Origin: CAYZUC01 sp964481705
Lineage (GTDB): Bacteria > Bacillota > Clostridia > Lachnospirales > Lachnospiraceae
Assembly (NCBI GenBank): GCA_964481705.1
Contig: CAYZUC010000035.1
Coordinates: 1-27,188 of the forward strand
DNA length: 27,188 nt
Reading direction: 5' to 3'
Shown: piece by piece, positions 1 through 8,163 of the stretch
Position numbering within the stretch: position 1 is the first letter of the stretch
Layout: every line of letters starts with the position of its first letter
Position numbers and translations under genes: made by a program
Notes under the pieces: model-generated
The model's input: only the letters and a program-made list of their open reading frames with translations
Told to the model about the DNA's origin: nothing
The model's database searches: none

Positions 1-1
1 A

Positions 2-24
2 AAAGCCGTATAAACACTGGCTTT
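2..24 (-). terminator. Candidate terminator overlapping the lysS stop codon
   Basis: On the minus strand AAAGCC (19-24) can pair with GGCTTT (2-7) across an 11-nt loop, and the 3' arm ends in a short T run at the window edge. The stem includes part of the lysS stop region. The stem is short and the T run is cut by the edge, so the call is tentative. Confidence 0.4.
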
Positions 25-1579
25 ATTTATCCAGACTCTTCATCGTCGGAAACAATAACACATCCCTTATCGCTGGTGAGTTTGTCAGCAGCATACACAT
101 ACGATCGATGCCAAATCCAATACCGCCTGTAGGTGGCATACCGATTTCGAGGGCATTCAGGAAGTCCTCATCGGTGTGGTTGGCCTCTTCATCGCCGGCA
201 GCAAATGCTTCTTCCTGAGCTGCGAAGCGTTCTCTCTGGTCGATAGGGTCGTTCAGCTCGGAGTAGGCGTTGGCCATCTCCCATCCATTCATGAAGAACT
301 CGAAACGTTCTACGTAATCTGGATTCTCTGGTTTCTTTTTTGTAAGAGGTGAGATTTCAACCGGGTGATCCATAAGGAAAGTAGGCTGAATCAAGTGCTC
401 CTCTACGAATTCTTCGAAGAAAAGATTGAGGATATCACCCTTTTTGTGACGCTCTTCGAATTCGATGTGATGTTCCTTTGCAACAGCTCTTGCTTCCTCG
501 AGTGTATGAATCTCGTTGAAGTCAACATTGGCATATTTCTTAACAGCATCTACCATTGTAATTCTTTCAAATGGTTTGCCAAGATCCATTTCAATGTCAT
601 TGTATACGATCTTGGTCGTTCCAAGTACGGTCTGTGCAACATGACGATACATATTCTCAGTCAGATCCATCATTCCATTGTAATCAGTATATGCTTGATA
701 TAATTCCATCAGAGTAAATTCCGGGTTGTGTCTGGTGTCAAGTCCTTCGTTACGGAATACGCGTCCGATCTCGTATACTCTCTCCATACCGCCGACAATT
801 AGTCTCTTCAAATATAGCTCAAGTGAAATACGAAGCTTAAGGTCTTCATTCAATGCATTGAAGTGAGTCTCAAATGGTCTTGCAGATGCTCCACCTGCAT
901 TAGACACGAGCATTGGTGTCTCTACTTCCATAAATCCCTGTGAATCCAAGAAGCTACGAATAGTACTGATAATCTTGGAACGCTTTACAAAGGTATCCTT
1001 TACTTCATTATTCATAATCAGGTCAACGTATCTCTGACGATAGCGAATATCGGTGTTGGTCAAACCATGATATTTCTCAGGAAGAATCTGAAGACTCTTG
1101 GACAGGAGTACCACCTTGGTTGCATGAATGGATATCTCTTCTGTCTTGGTCTTGAATACCGTTCCTTCAATCGCTACAATATCACCGACATCAAACTTCT
1201 TAAAGTCAGCATACGGCTCTTCACCTATAGAATCTCTTGCTACATAGGACTGAATATTTCCTTTCAGGTCCTGAACATTACAGAAGGATGCTTTTCCCAT
1301 GACACGTTTGCTCATGACACGTCCTGCAATGGTAACGTCCTTTCCTTCCAGTTCATCAAACTGGTCTTTGATCTCCTGACTATGATGTGTTACATCATAT
1401 TTCATGATCTCAAAAGGATTCTTACCGGCTTCCTGTAATGCCGCCAATTTCTCTCTACGAACCTTCAGAAGCTGCTTTACGTCCTGCTCCTGTGGCTGGC
1501 CATTTTGACCACCTTTGTTCTGCTGATTACCTTTACTCTGCTGATTTGTATTCTGAACTTTGTTCTCTTGTTCACTCAC
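23..1579 (-). CDS. lysS: Lysyl-tRNA synthetase (class II)
   Basis: This enzyme charges tRNA-Lys with lysine in the cytoplasm. The 518-residue protein has the class II LysRS layout: an N-terminal OB-fold anticodon-binding domain (about 80-175), motif 2 with the FRNEGLDTRHNPEF block (about 277-290), and motif 3 with GFGIDRM near the C-terminus. The start codon is GTG, preceded by AGAAGGAG eight bases upstream, and that ribosome site overlaps the end of greA, 14 bp away, so the two are almost certainly co-transcribed and translationally coupled. Unusual feature: the first 35 or so residues are a low-complexity stretch rich in Gln, Asn, Gly and Lys ahead of the normal start of the OB domain, making the protein slightly longer than the usual 490-500 residues. 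Identity is certain; only the role of the tail is open. Confidence 0.97.
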   Translation of the reverse strand: MSEQENKVQNTNQQSKGNQQNKGGQNGQPQEQDVKQLLKVRREKLAALQEAGKNPFEIMKYDVTHHSQEIKDQFDELEGKDVTIAGRVMSKRVMGKASFCNVQDLKGNIQSYVARDSIGEEPYADFKKFDVGDIVAIEGTVFKTKTEEISIHATKVVLLSKSLQILPEKYHGLTNTDIRYRQRYVDLIMNNEVKDTFVKRSKIISTIRSFLDSQGFMEVETPMLVSNAGGASARPFETHFNALNEDLKLRISLELYLKRLIVGGMERVYEIGRVFRNEGLDTRHNPEFTLMELYQAYTDYNGMMDLTENMYRHVAQTVLGTTKIVYNDIEMDLGKPFERITMVDAVKKYANVDFNEIHTLEEARAVAKEHHIEFEERHKKGDILNLFFEEFVEEHLIQPTFLMDHPVEISPLTKKKPENPDYVERFEFFMNGWEMANAYSELNDPIDQRERFAAQEEAFAAGDEEANHTDEDFLNALEIGMPPTGGIGFGIDRMCMLLTNSPAIRDVLLFPTMKSLDK

Positions 1580-1593
1580 GATTTGTGCTCCTT

Positions 1594-2076
1594 CTAATTT
1601 GATCTCTGAATCTCAAGAATCTTATATTTCAGATTTCCTACTTGAGTCTCTACGGTAACGGTATCACCAACCTTATGTCCAATCAGTGCTTTTCCTACCG
1701 GTGATTCATTGGAGATCTTACCCTTCAGGCTGCTTGCTTCAGTAGAACCAACCAGCTTATATTCTAATTCTTCCTTGAGCTCTTTATCAAGGATACGAAT
1801 ACGGCATCCAATGCTGATAGTATCCAGATCGACTTCATCTTCATCGACAACCTCTGCGTTCTTTAAGATGGCTTCGATTTCTTCTACTCTTGCTTCGATA
1901 TCACGCTGCTCGTCCTTGGCTGCGTCATACTCAGCATTCTCAGAAAGGTCACCCTGCTCTCTTGCTTCCTTGATTTTCTGTGAAACCTCTTTTCTTCTAA
2001 CTACCTTTAATTCATGAAGTTCCTGCTCCAGTTTCGTCAATCCCTGATAAGTAAGTATGTTTTTCTTTGCTTCCAT
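1594..2076 (-). CDS. greA: Transcription elongation factor GreA
   Basis: GreA enters the secondary channel of RNA polymerase and stimulates cleavage of backtracked transcripts. The 160-residue product has an N-terminal coiled coil carrying the acidic-tip signature GDLSENAEYDAAKDEQ and a C-terminal FKBP-like domain with SPVGKALIGHKVGD. An in-frame ATG exists 30 bp further upstream (2106), but AGGAGAT sits five bases before the ATG at 2076 and the resulting N-terminus (MEAKKNILTYQG) matches the family, so 2076 is preferred. lysS follows after 14 bp, the common dusB-greA-lysS order of Firmicutes. Confidence 0.97.
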   Translation of the reverse strand: MEAKKNILTYQGLTKLEQELHELKVVRRKEVSQKIKEAREQGDLSENAEYDAAKDEQRDIEARVEEIEAILKNAEVVDEDEVDLDTISIGCRIRILDKELKEELEYKLVGSTEASSLKGKISNESPVGKALIGHKVGDTVTVETQVGNLKYKILEIQRSN

Positions 2077-2081
2077 TCTTG

Positions 2082-2088
2082 ATCTCCT
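2082..2088 (-). promoter_or_regulatory. Ribosome binding site deciding the greA start
   Basis: AGGAGAT lies five bases before the ATG at 2076. The longer in-frame ATG at 2106 would place this site inside the coding region. Confidence 0.8.
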
Positions 2089-2159
2089 GTCTGTATGCGA
2101 CTGCATACTCTTATTTTATTGTGAATTCAAACGAATTTAGTATTCAAAACGCCAATGTA

Positions 2160-2807
2160 TTATACCCTTTTTGAGCCACTAATGTCAATACATCCCACGT
2201 ATTCTTCGGGAATTTCGCCATTTCCAAAAAGTCGCAAATCTGATGTCGTCTCTCCCCAGAGTTTTTTTTGTAGTGATAGAGCATCATAGAGAATTCCATT
2301 CAAGGTAAAACGCAGGCTGGAAAGTTCAATCATCTCAGGGATTCGACCATCTCCATATAAAATATCATCACGATAAATCAGGAATTCATTAGACTCGTGA
2401 TTTTTCGCAGCTGGTCTGTTAATTTGTATGCGGCGATGTGCCGGTTCCAGGATGACATCCGCTTCTCTGGGTATGCTCTCAGAAAAACCGAGCATTAAAC
2501 CGGAATCGTAACAGATATCCTCAGCCAGATTTTCAAATCGTTCTTCTTCCTTCGTGACAATTGTCAAGTAATTCAAATCTGGATAAATCTTTTGGATTAC
2601 CAGTTCAGCCCCTTCATAATCATCATCCACTAATACTACCCGAAGTGTCTTTCCCGACAAGCCTCGTGTCCGACGTATATGAATTAATATCTTGCCCATC
2701 ATCACATCATAAAGATAATCTGCATTTTCCTGCTGCAGTGTTGCTGTCCGCAATTTCTTTTTACTTTTATGAAAAAGCTTCCGAAAAATTTTCTCTATCA
2801 ATACCAT
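2160..2807 (-). CDS. Hypothetical protein, possible degenerate Rossmann-like domain
   Basis: I do not recognise this 215-residue protein. The N-terminus (1-20) is strongly basic (KIFRKLFHKSKKKLR). Residues about 53-125 read like a beta-alpha-beta nucleotide-binding fold: LRVVLVDDD, a helix, then LNYLTIVTKEEERFENLAEDI, then ADVILE. The glycine-rich loop expected of an active NAD(P) site is missing and replaced by acidic residues. The C-terminal half contains GDGRIPEMIELSSLRFT, possibly a small beta domain. There is no signal peptide or membrane segment. It lies between dusB (93 bp upstream) and greA (83 bp downstream) on the same strand, so co-expression with translation genes is likely. The ATG at 2807 has no good ribosome site, and an in-frame stop just upstream prevents a longer product. 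Confidence 0.75.
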   Translation of the reverse strand: MVLIEKIFRKLFHKSKKKLRTATLQQENADYLYDVMMGKILIHIRRTRGLSGKTLRVVLVDDDYEGAELVIQKIYPDLNYLTIVTKEEERFENLAEDICYDSGLMLGFSESIPREADVILEPAHRRIQINRPAAKNHESNEFLIYRDDILYGDGRIPEMIELSSLRFTLNGILYDALSLQKKLWGETTSDLRLFGNGEIPEEYVGCIDISGSKRV

Positions 2808-2900
2808 AGCTCAGTATATGAAGAACTCTTCTGTTATATTCGATTACCTAATTGGCTATACTAACCCCTTATGTGTACTTCCATTAGGTCAAACTACTCT

Positions 2901-3857
2901 CTAAATACGACTCAGTAATTCGCGAAGTTCTTCCATGCTCTCTACTTCATTAACTGCCTGTCGCAGCTTTGCGGAATTCGGAAATCCTGTTGTGTACCAA
3001 GCCACATGCTTTCTCATTTCGCGGACGCCGATGTATTCTCCTTTGTAGTGACACTGGAGATTCATATGACGTTCAATGGTTTTCTTCACGTCAGAAAAGT
3101 CGGGTTTGGAAGTCACAATTCCTCTATCAAAATAATCGTTCAATTCTCGAAAAATCCACGGATTTCCTCTGGCTCCTCGTGCCACTCCTACACCATCACA
3201 GCCAGTCTGCTTCATCATCGCTTCTGCATCGGCAGCTGAGAAGATATCACCATTTCCGATGACCGGAATAGATACGGCTTCCTTGACCTGGCGGATAATA
3301 TCCCAGTCAGCTTTTCCTTCATAGTATTGTTCCCTGGTTCTGCCGTGTACCATGACCGCAGCGGCACCTTCTGCCTCCGCAATGCGCGCTATCTCCACCG
3401 CATTCACATGTTCAGCGTCAAAGCCTTTTCGAATCTTAACTGTTACTGGTTTTTGAATTGCCTTTACCGTCTTTCGGACAATCTCGGCCACGAGTGCCGG
3501 ATTTTTCATGAGGGCAGAGCCTTCCTTGTTATTGACTACTTTTGGCACCGGACAGCCCATATTAATATCCAAAATGGAAAAAGGGCGTTCTTCTATCCTT
3601 TTTGCCATCTCACTGATGATATCCGGATCGCTTCCAAAAAGCTGAAGAGATGCAGGAGTTTCCTCCGGATGTATCTCCATCAAGCTTTCCGTATTCTTAT
3701 TTCGATAATAAATTGCCTTGGCACTGACCATTTCCATACAGACCAGACCAGCTCCAAACTCTCTGCAGAGCAATCGAAAAGGGAGATCCGATACTCCCGC
3801 CATTGGTGCTAATATAAAATTGTTCTGCAGTTCTACGTTCCCTATTTTGAGCTTCAT
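2901..3857 (-). CDS. dusB: tRNA-dihydrouridine synthase (DusB type)
   Basis: This flavoenzyme reduces uridine to dihydrouridine in the tRNA D-loop. The 318-residue protein has a TIM-barrel start with LAPMAGVSDLPFR (16-28), the catalytic cysteine in DINMGCPVPKV (C102), the FMN/substrate segments VTVKIRKGFD and VHGRTREQYYEG, and IPVIGNGDI later in the barrel. The C-terminal helical domain is complete. Length is normal for DusB. An AGGA ribosome site lies eight bases before the ATG. The gene sits 42 bp after the short hypothetical gene following birA and upstream of greA-lysS, the standard genomic setting for this paralogue in Firmicutes. Confidence 0.95.
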   Translation of the reverse strand: MKLKIGNVELQNNFILAPMAGVSDLPFRLLCREFGAGLVCMEMVSAKAIYYRNKNTESLMEIHPEETPASLQLFGSDPDIISEMAKRIEERPFSILDINMGCPVPKVVNNKEGSALMKNPALVAEIVRKTVKAIQKPVTVKIRKGFDAEHVNAVEIARIAEAEGAAAVMVHGRTREQYYEGKADWDIIRQVKEAVSIPVIGNGDIFSAADAEAMMKQTGCDGVGVARGARGNPWIFRELNDYFDRGIVTSKPDFSDVKKTIERHMNLQCHYKGEYIGVREMRKHVAWYTTGFPNSAKLRQAVNEVESMEELRELLSRI

Positions 3858-3899
3858 ACGAAATCCTGTTCTTTATATCGTTCCTATTTACTATTATAC

Positions 3900-4283
3900 T
3901 TACTCCTCTGACTCTTTCTCAACACTCTTACTGCTTTCCAATTCATCCATATCGACTGGCTGTTTTAGAATTAAGATTTTAAAGAAAAGAGTCAAAGACT
4001 CAAATAACTCCTGGCGTTTCCTGCGAACCTCTCCCACTAAGAGACCACTTCCTATCTCATCATATAAAATATCCTCTTCGGCGGCCTCTGTCTCGATCTC
4101 CAGCTCACCATTCGCATCAAAAACCAGCGTAAAAATTCCACCTACCTCCTCGGTAAAGAGAACACACAAAATATGAAGCTCATCTTTGATGGAATCCGGC
4201 AATTTCTCAAAAAGTGGATTGAAGTAATATTTCTGTTCGTATGCATTTGCACCACATAATACTATTTTTTCAGACGTATCCAT
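3900..4283 (-). CDS. Short conserved hypothetical protein (DUF6145-like)
   Basis: The 127-residue product starts MDTSEKIVLCGANAYEQKYYFNP. I associate this N-terminus and its position between birA and dusB with the DUF6145 family of Lachnospiraceae, but this is recall and not a search. It is acidic, soluble, without a signal peptide or membrane segment; the core LHILCVLFTEEVGGIFTLVF suggests a beta-rich fold and the C-terminus is Glu/Ser rich. A longer in-frame ATG at 4319 lies inside birA, but AGGGGGA sits close before the ATG at 4283, so the shorter form is preferred. The gene overlaps the end of birA by 14 bp, implying translational coupling. Function unknown. Confidence 0.8.
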   Translation of the reverse strand: MDTSEKIVLCGANAYEQKYYFNPLFEKLPDSIKDELHILCVLFTEEVGGIFTLVFDANGELEIETEAAEEDILYDEIGSGLLVGEVRRKRQELFESLTLFFKILILKQPVDMDELESSKSVEKESEE

Positions 4284-5274
4284 AAATCCCCCTGACTGAA
4301 ACCTCGCCGGCATAGACATTGACAGTCTCTCCGGTCGATTTTTCTACCACCAGTTCTCCCAGTGAATTAATTCCTTTTGCAATCCCGGTAAATTCTCCTG
4401 CCGGGTCCAATACCTTCACGGAGGACTGATAATTAACTAATCTTTTTTGGTAAGAATCCTGCATCCAAGCTAAATCTTGTTCTTTCTCAAATCGTTCATA
4501 ATTCTTTTCAAAGCAAGTCAGCAATTCCGCCATGATTTGTGCTCTTGACCATTTCTTACCTGTTTTTAAAAAAAGTGACGTTGCTGTCGTTTCTATCTCT
4601 TCCGGAAACACTGTATTATTTACATTGATTCCAGTACCAATGACTACATATTGGATTTTGCTATTCGCTGCATCCCCATCGCTGGTAATACCCATTTCTG
4701 TTAGTATTCCAACTATTTTCTTCCCACAGAGTACGATATCATTGGGCCACTTGATTCCCAACTTCAGTTCCCTCTTTGAATCAGATGCCGCCTCCGGGCA
4801 AGGATCAATCCCCTGCTCTCGGTCAGATGTTGTACCAGAGGTCAGCTCTGAGCATTGATGAATACCCAGTACATGCTCGAGTGCCTCTGTAACAGACAGC
4901 GCCATAACCAGTGTCAGCATAGATGCAATCTCAGGAGTGAAACTGGGTCTTAGTAAAATAGAGCAGGCGATATTCGTACCTGCAGGTGCAATCCAGTCGC
5001 GCCCTCTTCGTCCCCTTCCATTTTCCTGCACATCTGCGACAAAAAAGCTTCCATGGTCCAATGACGTTTCCTTTTGAAGACCCACATTCTTTGCTTCCCT
5101 ATTGGTCGAGCCTATGACATCATACATGTGAATCGTATGCCCTGCCCATTTGGTACGAAGGTATCTTCGAATCCCTGATTCACAGAAATCGTTCTCCTCA
5201 AACTCATTCCCAATATCAGCATTTTCTTTGTTAGGAATTCCCACATTATTATGTCTCATTTCTTCCTCTGTCAT
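4270..5274 (-). CDS. birA: Biotin--[acetyl-CoA-carboxylase] ligase, no DNA-binding domain
   Basis: This enzyme activates biotin as biotinyl-AMP and attaches it to carboxylase carrier proteins. The catalytic motif GRGRRGRDW (86-94) and KWPND (175-179) are intact, followed by the small C-terminal SH3-like domain (about 285-334). The roughly 35 residues before the catalytic core are too short and too acidic for the helix-turn-helix of bifunctional BirA, so this is probably a ligase only. Odd point: a hydrophilic insert of about 33 residues (138-170), rich in Ser, Thr, Asp and Glu, separates the helix ending EALEHVLG from the LKLGIKWPND strand. The ATG at 5274 overlaps the upstream stop by 4 bp (ATGA). 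An alternative ATG at 5259 has AGAGGA a few bases upstream and may be the better start. Confidence 0.93.
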   Translation of the reverse strand: MTEEEMRHNNVGIPNKENADIGNEFEENDFCESGIRRYLRTKWAGHTIHMYDVIGSTNREAKNVGLQKETSLDHGSFFVADVQENGRGRRGRDWIAPAGTNIACSILLRPSFTPEIASMLTLVMALSVTEALEHVLGIHQCSELTSGTTSDREQGIDPCPEAASDSKRELKLGIKWPNDIVLCGKKIVGILTEMGITSDGDAANSKIQYVVIGTGINVNNTVFPEEIETTATSLFLKTGKKWSRAQIMAELLTCFEKNYERFEKEQDLAWMQDSYQKRLVNYQSSVKVLDPAGEFTGIAKGINSLGELVVEKSTGETVNVYAGEVSVRGIYGYV

Positions 5275-5540
5275 AGTAATGCAATCAGTGACAGAATCAA
5301 TGCCACTGCCATAACCAGAGACAATGTCCCAAACAACACACCTAACAGCTTATTCTTTGGAAAGGTCTTAATCGTATTCAAGATTAATAAAATCGTACCG
5401 AGGAAAAAAATAATCGGAAACTTGCTCAGACTGAAGGTGGCGCTGCTGAATGCTGATACTGCAATTACGATAATCGCAATTCCCAAAAACATATTGATAA
5501 AATCAATGAGCATGTTCTTATTACGAAATTCAAATTTCAT
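5271..5540 (-). CDS. Small integral membrane protein
   Basis: An 89-residue hydrophobic protein with three predicted membrane segments (about 12-33, 40-57 and 66-88) and a basic, hydrophilic N-terminus (MKFEFRNKN). I do not recognise the family. AAGGA lies six to seven bases before the ATG. It follows argF after 13 bp and overlaps birA by 4 bp, so it belongs to the same transcript. Nothing in the sequence indicates a substrate or partner. Confidence 0.8.
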   Translation of the reverse strand: MKFEFRNKNMLIDFINMFLGIAIIVIAVSAFSSATFSLSKFPIIFFLGTILLILNTIKTFPKNKLLGVLFGTLSLVMAVALILSLIALL

Positions 5541-5553
5541 ATCGTTCCTTTCT

Positions 5554-6543
5554 TTAAGCTCCCAGTGTTGCAGCCATCACAGCCTTTATGGTATGCATAC
5601 GGTTCTCAGCCTCACGGAATACCACGTCCTGATATTTCTCAAATACTTCGTCAGTAACTTCCATCTCCGTCAGGTTGAAACGCTCACCCATTTCTTTTCC
5701 AATTGCTGTTTTCAGATCATGAAAGGCCGGAAGACAATGTAAGAAGATTGCTTTCTCTCCTGCATTCTTCATGACATCCATGGTTACTTTGTATTTCTTC
5801 AGGTCGTTGATACGCTCTTCCCATACATTCTCAGGCTCACCCATAGATACCCATACGTCAGTATAAACTGCATCAGCTCCGGCTGTTCCCTGCATCACAT
5901 CTTCCGTCAGTGTAATGGTGCCTCCACTCTCCTTCGCAAAGGCTTCACATTCTTTTACAAGCGCTGCATTCGGAAAATACTTCTTTGGTGCACATGCGAC
6001 AAAATGAAGTCCCAGCTTTGCACATACAATCATCAGAGAATTACCCATATTATAACGAGCATCGCCCATATATACGAGCTTTTTACCCCTTAATTCACCA
6101 AACTCCTCTTGCATCGTAAGCATATCCGCTAACATCTGCGTCGGATGATATTCGTTCGTCAATCCATTCCATACCGGGACTCCTGAATACTCAGCTAATT
6201 CATTTACAATGTTCTGTCCAAATCCACGATATTCGATTCCGTCAAACATACGTCCCAAAACCCTTGCTGTATCCGGAATGCTTTCCTTTTTACCAATTTG
6301 GGAGCCTAGTGGATCAAGATATGTTGTTGACATGCCAAGGTCATGGGCTGCTACTTCAAAAGCACAGCGTGTCCTGGTACTTGTCTTCTCAAAAATCAGC
6401 GCTACATTCTTTCCTTTTAAGGTTGATACATCAATACCGTTTTTCTTTTTGTCTTTATACTGTGCAGATAGCTTCAAAAGATAGAGTATCTCCTCCTTTG
6501 TGAAATCCTTTAATGTTAAAAAACTGCGTCCTTTTAAATTCAT
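5554..6543 (-). CDS. argF: Ornithine carbamoyltransferase
   Basis: This enzyme transfers the carbamoyl group from carbamoyl phosphate to ornithine, giving citrulline for arginine synthesis (or runs in reverse in arginine catabolism). The 329-residue protein has the carbamoyl-phosphate loop STRTR (55-59), HPTQ (133-136), the ornithine-side segment DVWVSMGEP, and HCLPAFHD, all at normal spacing. AAGGAG precedes the ATG. It appears to lead the operon that continues through the small membrane protein and birA to lysS. No arcA or arcC is adjacent, so the biosynthetic name argF is used instead of arcB, but sequence alone does not exclude a catabolic role. Confidence 0.95.
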   Translation of the reverse strand: MNLKGRSFLTLKDFTKEEILYLLKLSAQYKDKKKNGIDVSTLKGKNVALIFEKTSTRTRCAFEVAAHDLGMSTTYLDPLGSQIGKKESIPDTARVLGRMFDGIEYRGFGQNIVNELAEYSGVPVWNGLTNEYHPTQMLADMLTMQEEFGELRGKKLVYMGDARYNMGNSLMIVCAKLGLHFVACAPKKYFPNAALVKECEAFAKESGGTITLTEDVMQGTAGADAVYTDVWVSMGEPENVWEERINDLKKYKVTMDVMKNAGEKAIFLHCLPAFHDLKTAIGKEMGERFNLTEMEVTDEVFEKYQDVVFREAENRMHTIKAVMAATLGA

Positions 6544-6631
6544 AATATTTCTCCTTTCTTGTCAAAAGTTCTTGTGTAAATGATTCCATTTAAAACACTT
6601 GGTAAAGAAATTGCCATGCTCTATGTAACAA

Positions 6632-6666
6632 AGAATTCCCTGTAGGATATGCCTACAAGGAATTCT
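6632..6666 (-). terminator. Terminator of the nfeD-SPFH operon
   Basis: The minus strand forms a 15-bp stem: AGAATTCC pairs with GGAATTCT, then one G-U wobble, then TGTAGG pairs with CCTACA around a five-base loop. The T-rich sequence after it is short (TTTGTTA). The wobble is a mismatch on the plus strand, which favours minus-strand function. It lies about 30 bp past the SPFH stop and before argF. Confidence 0.75.
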
Positions 6667-6697
6667 GAATATCGCTTCTATCATAAATAAAACGAAC

Positions 6698-7618
6698 TTA
6701 TTTCATGATCTCTTTTACAGATGATGCAAGACCTGCAATCCCCTGAATCTCAGAAGGGATAATAATCTTTGTTGCTTGACCGTTTGCAGCCTTCTCAAAA
6801 GCTTCCAGGCTCTTAATTTTAAGAACTGCCTCGTCTGCACCTGCTTCACGAATGAAACGGATACCGTCTGCCTTCGCCTGCTGAACCTTCGCGATAGCCT
6901 CAGCCTCACCTTCTGCTTCACGAATCATCTTTTCCTTCTGCGCTTCTGCACGAAGGATAGCTGCCTGCTTCTCAGCCTCTGCATCAAGGATAGCGGATTC
7001 TTTCTTACCTTCTGCAACAAGGATGGTTGATTTCTTCTCACCTTCTGCACGAAGAATTGCTTCACGACGTTCACGCTCTGCCTTCATCTGTTTCTCCATA
7101 GCATCCTGAATGGCTGCTGGAGGGATGATATTCTTTAATTCCACACGATTGATTTTAATTCCCCATGGATCGGTTGCGATATCAAGGGAAGCTCTCATTC
7201 TGGTGTTAATCGTCTCTCTGGATGTCAGTGTCTGGTCAAGTTCCAGGTCACCGATGATATTTCTCAATGTGGTAGCTGTCAAGTTCTCGATTGCCATGAT
7301 TGGATTCTCTACGCCGTAAGCGTAAAGCTTCGGATCTGTTATCTGAAAGAATACTACTGTATCGATTCTCATGGTAACATTATCCTTCGTGATAACCGGC
7401 TGAGGAGCAAAATCAACTACCTGCTCTTTTAAAACAACTCTTCTTGCGATTCTATCAATAAAAGGTACCTTTAAGTGAAGACCAACGGACCAGGTATCCT
7501 GATATCCACCAAGTCTTTCGACAACACACGCCTGTGCCTGAGGTACAATCTTTACACATGATGCTAGTACTGCTAAAACGATGATAAAAAATACTACTAA
7601 AACTATTAATCCTGTCAT
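6698..7618 (-). CDS. SPFH/Band 7 membrane protein (QmcA/stomatin-like)
   Basis: SPFH proteins form large membrane-bound oligomers linked to membrane microdomains and protease or envelope control. The 306-residue protein has one N-terminal membrane anchor (3-22), the Band 7 domain (about 24-185, with VVERLGGY and AIENLTATTLRNIIGDLELDQTL), and a long C-terminal helix. Residues 186-240 are five consecutive 11-residue repeats of the type xAILRAEGEKK, an unusually regular hendecad coiled coil. The ATG overlaps the nfeD stop (ATGA), with a GAGGAGG ribosome site inside nfeD. The pairing with a short NfeD protein is the classical arrangement for this family and supports a shared complex. Confidence 0.93.
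   Translation of the reverse strand: MTGLIVLVVFFIIVLAVLASCVKIVPQAQACVVERLGGYQDTWSVGLHLKVPFIDRIARRVVLKEQVVDFAPQPVITKDNVTMRIDTVVFFQITDPKLYAYGVENPIMAIENLTATTLRNIIGDLELDQTLTSRETINTRMRASLDIATDPWGIKINRVELKNIIPPAAIQDAMEKQMKAERERREAILRAEGEKKSTILVAEGKKESAILDAEAEKQAAILRAEAQKEKMIREAEGEAEAIAKVQQAKADGIRFIREAGADEAVLKIKSLEAFEKAANGQATKIIIPSEIQGIAGLASSVKEIMK
6899..7063 (-). repeat. Five in-frame 33-bp repeat units coding the SPFH coiled coil
   Basis: Codons 186-240 of the SPFH gene encode five 11-residue units (EAILRAEGEKK, STILVAEGKKE, SAILDAEAEKQ, AAILRAEAQKE, KMIREAEGEAE). The DNA repeats are diverged, but the protein period is exact. Confidence 0.8.
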
Positions 7619-8082
7619 GATTTTACTTCCTCCTCGTTTTTTGTAACTATTAGTTTGTTACCTGTTACTGCTGTGACCGTTACGACATCACCTGCATGAT
7701 AGATGTTCTTCTCCTGCTCAGCACGTGCAGACCATTCTACTCCTGCCACAGTCACCTGTCCAACGCCTTGAAGATTATCGACTTCGCTGATTACGATTGC
7801 TTGTTTCCCTATCATGTTCTCAACGTTTGTTCTGACTCTGTCCTTGTTAAAATACTTGACCGCAATGGGTCTGGTAAGGAAAAGTAAAACAAAAGATACT
7901 ACCAGGAACAAACCCGCCTGAACGGGAATCGGTGCACCACAAAGAGCTGCAATAAATGCGATGAGAGATCCACCTGCAAACCAGACCGTTGTAAGTCCCA
8001 GAGTGAGAATTTCAATGACTAAAAGCACTACCAGCAACATTAACCAAAAAATTGCAGGACCAATGCCAAAAATCGTCTCCAT
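7615..8082 (-). CDS. nfeD: NfeD-family membrane protein
   Basis: A 155-residue short-form NfeD (without the ClpP-like protease domain). Residues 8-75 contain three to four closely packed membrane segments, followed by a soluble OB-fold domain (about 85-150) with MIGKQAIVISEVDNLQGVGQVTVAGVEWSAR split across its strands. NfeD proteins are partners of SPFH proteins. The strong ribosome site AGGAGGA lies nine bases before the ATG, and the 4-bp overlap with the SPFH gene implies balanced synthesis of the two. Confidence 0.9.
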   Translation of the reverse strand: METIFGIGPAIFWLMLLVVLLVIEILTLGLTTVWFAGGSLIAFIAALCGAPIPVQAGLFLVVSFVLLFLTRPIAVKYFNKDRVRTNVENMIGKQAIVISEVDNLQGVGQVTVAGVEWSARAEQEKNIYHAGDVVTVTAVTGNKLIVTKNEEEVKS

Positions 8083-8163
8083 AATTCTTATCCTCCTCTC
8101 GATAAATCCTCATATCATCATACTATAATTCCTTCGAATATACAATAAATATTCTCAAGCTTC

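Noticed and set aside
2077..2159. T-box or other leader controlling greA-lysS
   Set aside because: The gap is too short and has no T-box sequence or terminator/antiterminator; only a weak promoter-like pattern is present.
5160..5274. Possible helix-turn-helix at the N-terminus of BirA
   Set aside because: The segment before the catalytic domain is only about 35 residues and acidic, too short for the usual DNA-binding domain.
8083..8163. Hairpin GAATAT/ATATTC as terminator of the SH3-SleB hydrolase
   Set aside because: No T run follows on the minus strand and the stem is only six A-T-rich pairs; the region may instead hold a weak nfeD promoter.
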